Shown here: piece by piece, positions 60,190 to 64,000 of the stretch
How positions within the stretch are numbered: the stretch's first letter is position 1
Layout: each line of letters starts with the position of its first letter
Source: Vanilla planifolia
Lineage: Eukaryota > Streptophyta > Magnoliopsida > Asparagales > Orchidaceae
Length of the DNA stretch: 64,000 bases
Assembly: GCA_023846275.1 (NCBI GenBank)
Contig: JAIUJO010000184.1
Span: forward strand, 434,001-498,000
Direction: 5' to 3'
Program-made: the position numbers and the translations under genes
Notes under the pieces: generated by a model
What the model was told of the DNA's origin: nothing
Database searches by the model: none
Seen by the model: the letters and a program-made list of their open reading frames with translations, nothing else

Positions 60190-60476
60190 TTCATCAAGAG
60201 TTATATCCTAGCTCAAGATGAATGCTAGCAACATCCTTAACACATGTAAGTCGGATGAGAAGTGGTGATTCCAATTGTTAATGGGTGAGTAACACACAAG
60301 AACCTACCCTTGAGAGGGGAATGACAACTGGAAATGATTGCTAATACCTTGTAGGCTAAGGAGCAAGAGAAGGAATCTGCCCAAGCTCACATCAAATTCG
60401 CTAGTTTGTAGTGGTAATAGCCTACCAAGTATCCAAGTTTGGTAGAAGCATGCAACCATCTATGGGGTGGGGACAA
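60190..60476 (+). pseudogene. rrn16: NUPT copy of plastid 16S rRNA, 5' fifth only
   Basis: Begins tcatcaagagttatatccta, corresponding to the plastid 16S start (tcatggagagttcgatcctg), and runs through worn forms of cttaacacatgcaagtcgga, gggtgagtaacgcg, gctaataccccgtaggct and ggagcaaaaggaggaatc. The match fades by about 60476 (gcaaccatctatggggtggg, for gatcagccacactgggactg). Changes are mostly C-to-T and G-to-A. About 290 of roughly 1,490 bp are present, so the right end of the NUPT lies inside the gene. Confidence 0.92.
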
Positions 60477-60489
60477 GCAATTTTACTTT

Positions 60490-60610
60490 TTTCTTGATAT
60501 GATGGTAAACATGCTTGCGAATCTCTTCAGTGTTTATAGTTGAGGAATGAATCAAAATGGCAACAAAAAGGATGTGAAATTCTTTGAGAAAAGTATTTTA
60601 TGTAAGGGCA
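60490..60610 (+). mobile_element. LINE linker scrap between NUPT and Copia-2
   Basis: The stretch tgatatgatggtaaacatgc...gcaacaaaaaggatgtgaaa lines up with the end of the LINE linker region at about 35735-35810 (copy A) and about 53548-53620 (copy D). It is in the same orientation as the LINE array, which suggests that the array once continued past the plastid insert. It is short and worn, so the call is tentative. Confidence 0.5.
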
Positions 60611-60639
60611 TGTCCCATCTACTTACTATGAGATATAGT

Positions 60640-61500
60640 AATGATCCAATAAGACCTCTATAAACTTTTTGATCAATGGGTTTCCCAATTTCCTCTAAGT
60701 CTAAATGGATTGATTGATTCATTGGAATCTTTCAATTTTTGATATTTTCATAACAAAATTTCTTGAATAATTCTTCTAAGTATTTAGTTTGAGTAATAAA
60801 AATTCCATCTTTTAATTACTTAATTTGTAATCCTAAGGAAATATTTATCTCATCCATCATACGCTTCACAAACTCTCTTGCTATCAAGTCACTACTTTAC
60901 ACATTTTCATTTGTGCTTTCAAAAATTATGTCATCAATATAAACAAGTACAAGAAACAAATGATCATTTAAAGATTTTAATAATAATATGGTATCTACTT
61001 TACCTTTCCTAAAACCACCTTCAACAAGATAATCACTCAATCAATGATACAATGTTTGGGGAGCTTACTTAAGGCAATAGAGTGCCTTCTTAAGCTTAAA
61101 TACATATCATCAAGTGCATGGGTCTCAAAACCAAGGGATTGTTCTATATACACTTCTTCTTCTTTTATCTTAAGTAAGAATAGGCTTTTACATCCATTTG
61201 AAATAATTTAAAATTTTGATGACATGAATATATTAAAAGAAGTCTAATGGTATCCAATCTTGCTATATATGCAATTAACTCCTCAAACTCTATTCCTTCA
61301 ACTTGGTTATAACCCTCAAAAACAAGTTTAGCTATTTTTAAGGATCACTCTTTTTTCATCTAATTTATTTTTGAATACCCATTTGGTTTTAATTGTTTTT
61401 TGATCACTAGGTCTAAAAACTAAACACCACAATTTGTTTCTAGCAAACTAATCTAATTCTTCATTCATTGATTGAACCTAATAGTCATCCTTAAGTACAT
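60640..61500 (-). pseudogene. Copia-2 reverse transcriptase remnant
   Basis: It begins with an FARNKLWCLVFRPSDQKTIK-like block (about 61440) and a TKWVFKNKLDEK-like block to about 61340. ALYCLK, stop, AP lies at about 61084-61058 (usual ALYGLKQAP). Then come GFRKGKVDTILLLKS (about 61010), VLVYIDDIIFEST at about 60950-60912 with both Asp of YIDD intact, a MMDEINISLGLQIK-like block (about 60860), and YRGLIGSLLYLIVSRWDM at about 60665-60610, where it is cut off. In-frame stops are present. Confidence 0.9.
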
Positions 61501-61699
61501 CTTCTATAGATTTTAGTTTTGTGAAAGATATAAATCCACTATGATCAATTTCTTTCATAGAAGCTCTATGCCTAACTCCTTAAAAATCTTTTATTATTAG
61601 TTCCTTTGGATTTGAATATTGATCTCACCAATTTTTAGGTAATTGATGACTAATCTCTTCTCTTTTTTTTATTTTGTGATTTGTTTTCATCCTCTTTCA

Positions 61700-62480
61700 A
61701 ATCTATGTTTTCTTAAGACTTATCTCTTCATCTAAGTTTTTATTATTTTCCTTGAATTTACTTATCAAAAATCACATGCATTGATTCCTTTACTTTTGAG
61801 CATTTATGTTATAAACTCTATATGCTTTTGTGAGAGAAGAGTATACAAAGAAAATTCCTACACTTACCTTTTCATCAAATAGTTTAAGTTCGATCTTTCA
61901 TTTGTAAGAATGGTACACTTATGCCTAAAAATATGAAAACAATAAACATTTGGTCTCTTATTTTTAAATAAGTTATAAAGATTTTTCTTAAGTATTAGCC
62001 TTAAGTTAATTTTATTTGTTATCGAAGAAGTCCTACTAATTTCCTCGAACAAAAAGTACTTTGGTAGAATGTATTCGACTAACATCATTTTACCCATTTC
62101 TACCAAGGCTTTAATCTTTGTTTCTATAATCAAATTTTGCAGAGGCATATAAGGAGATATAAATTGATGCCATATTCCCTTATCGTTATAATAATCATAG
62201 AAATCCCCCTTCTTAAATTAACTATCATTACTACTTTGAATACAAATTAATTTGAGATTAGGTTGTATTTTTATTGCTTTTATGAAATTAAAAAAATTTT
62301 CAAGTATTTATTTCTTTCCACCTAAACTCAAGGATTGTACAGGTCTAAAAAGGTCTAAATCAACTATCTTTAAAGGTCTACTATTAGTTAAGTTATTTTT
62401 TGGTTTGGAAGAAGATTTAACTTTTTTTCTTTTTTGGCATGATTCATAGATTTTCAAACTAGTTTTGTTTAGTTTAGGAA
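61700..62480 (-). pseudogene. Copia-2 integrase remnant
   Basis: The zinc-binding and linker part is represented by a LPKLNKTSLKIYESCQ-like block (about 62487-62440), then SRPLKIVDLDLFRPVQSLSL (about 62390-62330). A 94-codon open frame (62148-61864) covers the end of the core and beyond: VEMGKMMLVEYILPKYFLFE (usual EMARTML...LPKYFWAEA), then LILKKNLYNLFKNKRPNVYC and FHIFRHKCTIL (usual FHPFGCKCFIL). The order matches SIRE-like elements. Stops lie between the blocks. Confidence 0.88.
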
Positions 62481-62489
62481 GACCTCTAA

Positions 62490-62990
62490 CTATAATTAAC
62501 TTACTTATATTCTTTAAGATTGAATAACCTACATGAGCTAGTCTTTAATGCCATAAATTATTCTCATTTGAATGTGTAGCAAGGCATTCTATTGCACTAG
62601 CTTTAAGTTGATAAAACCTAATCACATAATTATCACTTTTTCTTCTACGAATGAGTAATACATGATACGTTTTTTAATATTTTATAATGTTGGGTATCAA
62701 AATTAACAAAGTAATCATTTTAACATAATTGAATAATACTAATTAAACTAAATTCTAATATATCATCTAAGAAAATATTTGAAAGTGTAAAATTAGGCAT
62801 ACCCATATTACCAATTCAAATTTTCTTCTTCTTAGGGTTGCCTCTTAATATTACATATCCTTTTAGTCAACATTCTTTTGATATAAACTTTGACTGATCT
62901 CTGATCATATGTTTTGAGCATCCACTATCCAACACCTAAGAGTTAGATCTTTGTTTTCTTCTTTATGTATGGCTATGTAAATTATAAAAT
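62490..62990 (-). pseudogene. Copia-2 protease and GAG-pre-integrase remnant
   Basis: At about 62940-62900 the frame reads L-D-S-G-C-S-K-H-M-I-R-D-Q-S-K-F-like sequence: the aspartic-protease start with the catalytic D-S-G kept. A GNMGMPNF-like block (about 62800), an ISIIQLC block (about 62740) and FVNFDTQ (about 62705) are the usual landmarks that follow. The GAG-pre-integrase part runs from about 62570 to 62490. In the complete element this enzyme would cut the polyprotein. Confidence 0.82.
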
Positions 62991-62999
62991 TTTATCATA

Positions 63000-64000
63000 G
63001 TAATCATAAAATATAACTATTATTTTCTTAATTTGTATGTTTTCGTATTTAAAAAATTTCTAAGTATATTATTTCTAGCTTAAGAATATTTCTAAAATAT
63101 CTTATCTGAACACTACAATTATGGAGACATCTTATATTATTTTTTTCTTTTCTAACCTAAGGAACCCAAGCAAGCTTTTATTGAGCATCAATATTCATTA
63201 AAGGAGCGTTGACATAATCATTTTTAATTACCCATCTAAAACAAGATTTTGAACTAGAAATGTTTTTTTAATTTTACAATCTTTGATGGTGTATCCTTTT
63301 CCCCAACGATGAAAGCACATAATATTTGAAATGTTTTGCATGTATTGAAAAAAAGACATTCTTTTGGTTGGAAAAATGAACACCAAGTGAAGCAATAGAA
63401 AATTTTGCATCTTCAAGAAGGTGAATTTTTTTTAAAGTAGTATTTTTCTTTTTCAAGGAAGTATTCTCAATAATGATGAAATTGTTTCATCACAAATTTG
63501 AAGCATTTTTATTTCCTTTTTCTCATCTTCTTTCATGAAAAAAGTGTATAAGATCAATCTTTTATTTTCTGAAATTTTTTTAAGTTATTATGTGCACACA
63601 ATAAGGAACTTAAAGCTCAAATAATTTACATGTAATGATTTCTAAGAACATCACGAGACCGATTGTTGACCTCATTCACTTCTTCTGCTTCACTAGGTGT
63701 GCTTGAATCATCATTTGCCATGAAGCACAACTCTTCTTCTTAGCTATTTTAAGCTGTGGAGTTAGAGTATTCTTAAGCACTCCAATTAGCTTTAAATACT
63801 TTCATCTTTTTCATTCTCATCTTTTTCTGATCTTTACTTTTAGTTTTTTTTAGATATGGACTATCGTATCTAATATGTCTAGTTTAATAATAATCATAAT
63901 ATCTCAATGCCTTCATCTTCTCCCTTCTTTTGTTCTTTTTTTCATTTGCTAATTTGTATTTACAAAAAGTTTTGCCAAATTTTTTTGTTAAAGCTTTAAC
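63000..64000 (-). pseudogene. Copia-2 gag remnant, 5' end beyond the window
   Basis: Two worn zinc knuckles. The upstream one, at about 63885-63835, reads Y-Y-D-Y-Y, stop, T-R-H-I-R-Y-D-S-P, with the Cys changed. The downstream one, at 63317-63276, reads C-F-H-R-W-G-K-G-Y-T-I-K-D-C: outer Cys kept, second Cys now Arg, His now Tyr. Between them lie CFMANDDSS and acidic sequence (about 63727-63690), as in SIRE-type gag. A KLAWVP block (about 63177-63160), equivalent to KxxWVPK, links to the protease. A 60-codon frame (63456-63274) and an overlapping 62-codon frame (63416-63228) are pieces of it. Confidence 0.85.

Larger units (their letters stand above)
57500..60476. other. Plastid-derived nuclear insertion (NUPT), inverted-repeat region
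   Basis: Plastid genes appear in native order and orientation: rps7 (-), rps12 exon 3, cis intron, exon 2 and trans-intron half (-), trnV-GAC (+), then the first fifth of rrn16 (+). This is the order in the plastid inverted repeat of land plants, so the insert came in as one piece. All genes are worn with mainly C-to-T and G-to-A changes. Inside, a 340-bp low-complexity stretch (59280-59620) and a minisatellite (59822-60098) are not plastid-like. To the right, a LINE scrap (60490-60610) and Copia-2 follow. Confidence 0.93.
60611..64000 (-). mobile_element. Degenerate SIRE-like Copia element on the - strand (Copia-2), partial
   Basis: From right to left on the - strand: gag with two zinc-knuckle traces, protease start, GAG-pre-integrase, integrase, then RT to just past the SRPDI box, where it ends abruptly against a LINE scrap. 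The 5' part (LTR and start of gag) lies beyond the window; RNase H and the 3' LTR are missing. It belongs to the same broad lineage as Copia-1 but is better preserved, with a YIDD active site still intact, so it is probably the younger insertion. Confidence 0.9.

Overview
This is nuclear DNA of a plant. It is AT-rich, made almost entirely of decayed repeats, and I find no intact host gene. The diagnosis rests on three things: Ty1/copia elements of the SIRE-like plant type, plant L1-type LINEs with an ORF1-endonuclease-RT-RNase H layout, and an insertion of plastid inverted-repeat DNA in plastid gene order (rps7, 3'-rps12, trnV-GAC, rrn16). Every open reading frame present is a short surviving piece of a broken element or a chance frame. 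The look is that of old heterochromatin.

Layout, left to right. 1-2489: AT-rich DNA with an 84-bp tandem duplication. 2490-9790: a degenerate Copia element on the + strand with both LTRs, a primer-binding-site relic, gag, protease, integrase, RT, RNase H and polypurine tract; its 3' LTR looks split by an extra segment. 11235-13995: three direct copies of a Copia RT fragment. 17990-20000: a LINE on the - strand. 22110-27160: a tandem array with a period of about 400 bp. 27162-30260: an adjoining, less AT-rich array with a period of about 330 bp. 30260-33480: unclassified, richer in GC.

33480-56850: four copies of one L1-type LINE family, all on the + strand and head to tail (A, B, C, D). A and B are near full length. 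C stops before its RT, and D lacks the front of ORF1 and the end of ORF2. 57500-60476 (possibly from 56850): plastid-derived DNA (NUPT) carrying rps7, rps12 exons 2 and 3 with the cis intron and the 3' half of the trans-spliced intron, trnV-GAC and the first fifth of rrn16, with a 21-bp minisatellite grown inside it. 60490-60610: a LINE scrap. 60611-64000: a second SIRE-like Copia on the - strand that runs off the window.

Nothing here works together as a pathway. The interest is genomic: the head-to-tail LINE array, the two abutting satellites, and a plastid insert whose sequence can be compared with its source to read the local mutation pattern. Family and domain calls come from translating conserved motifs by eye across frameshifts, so outer limits are approximate. 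No search was run.
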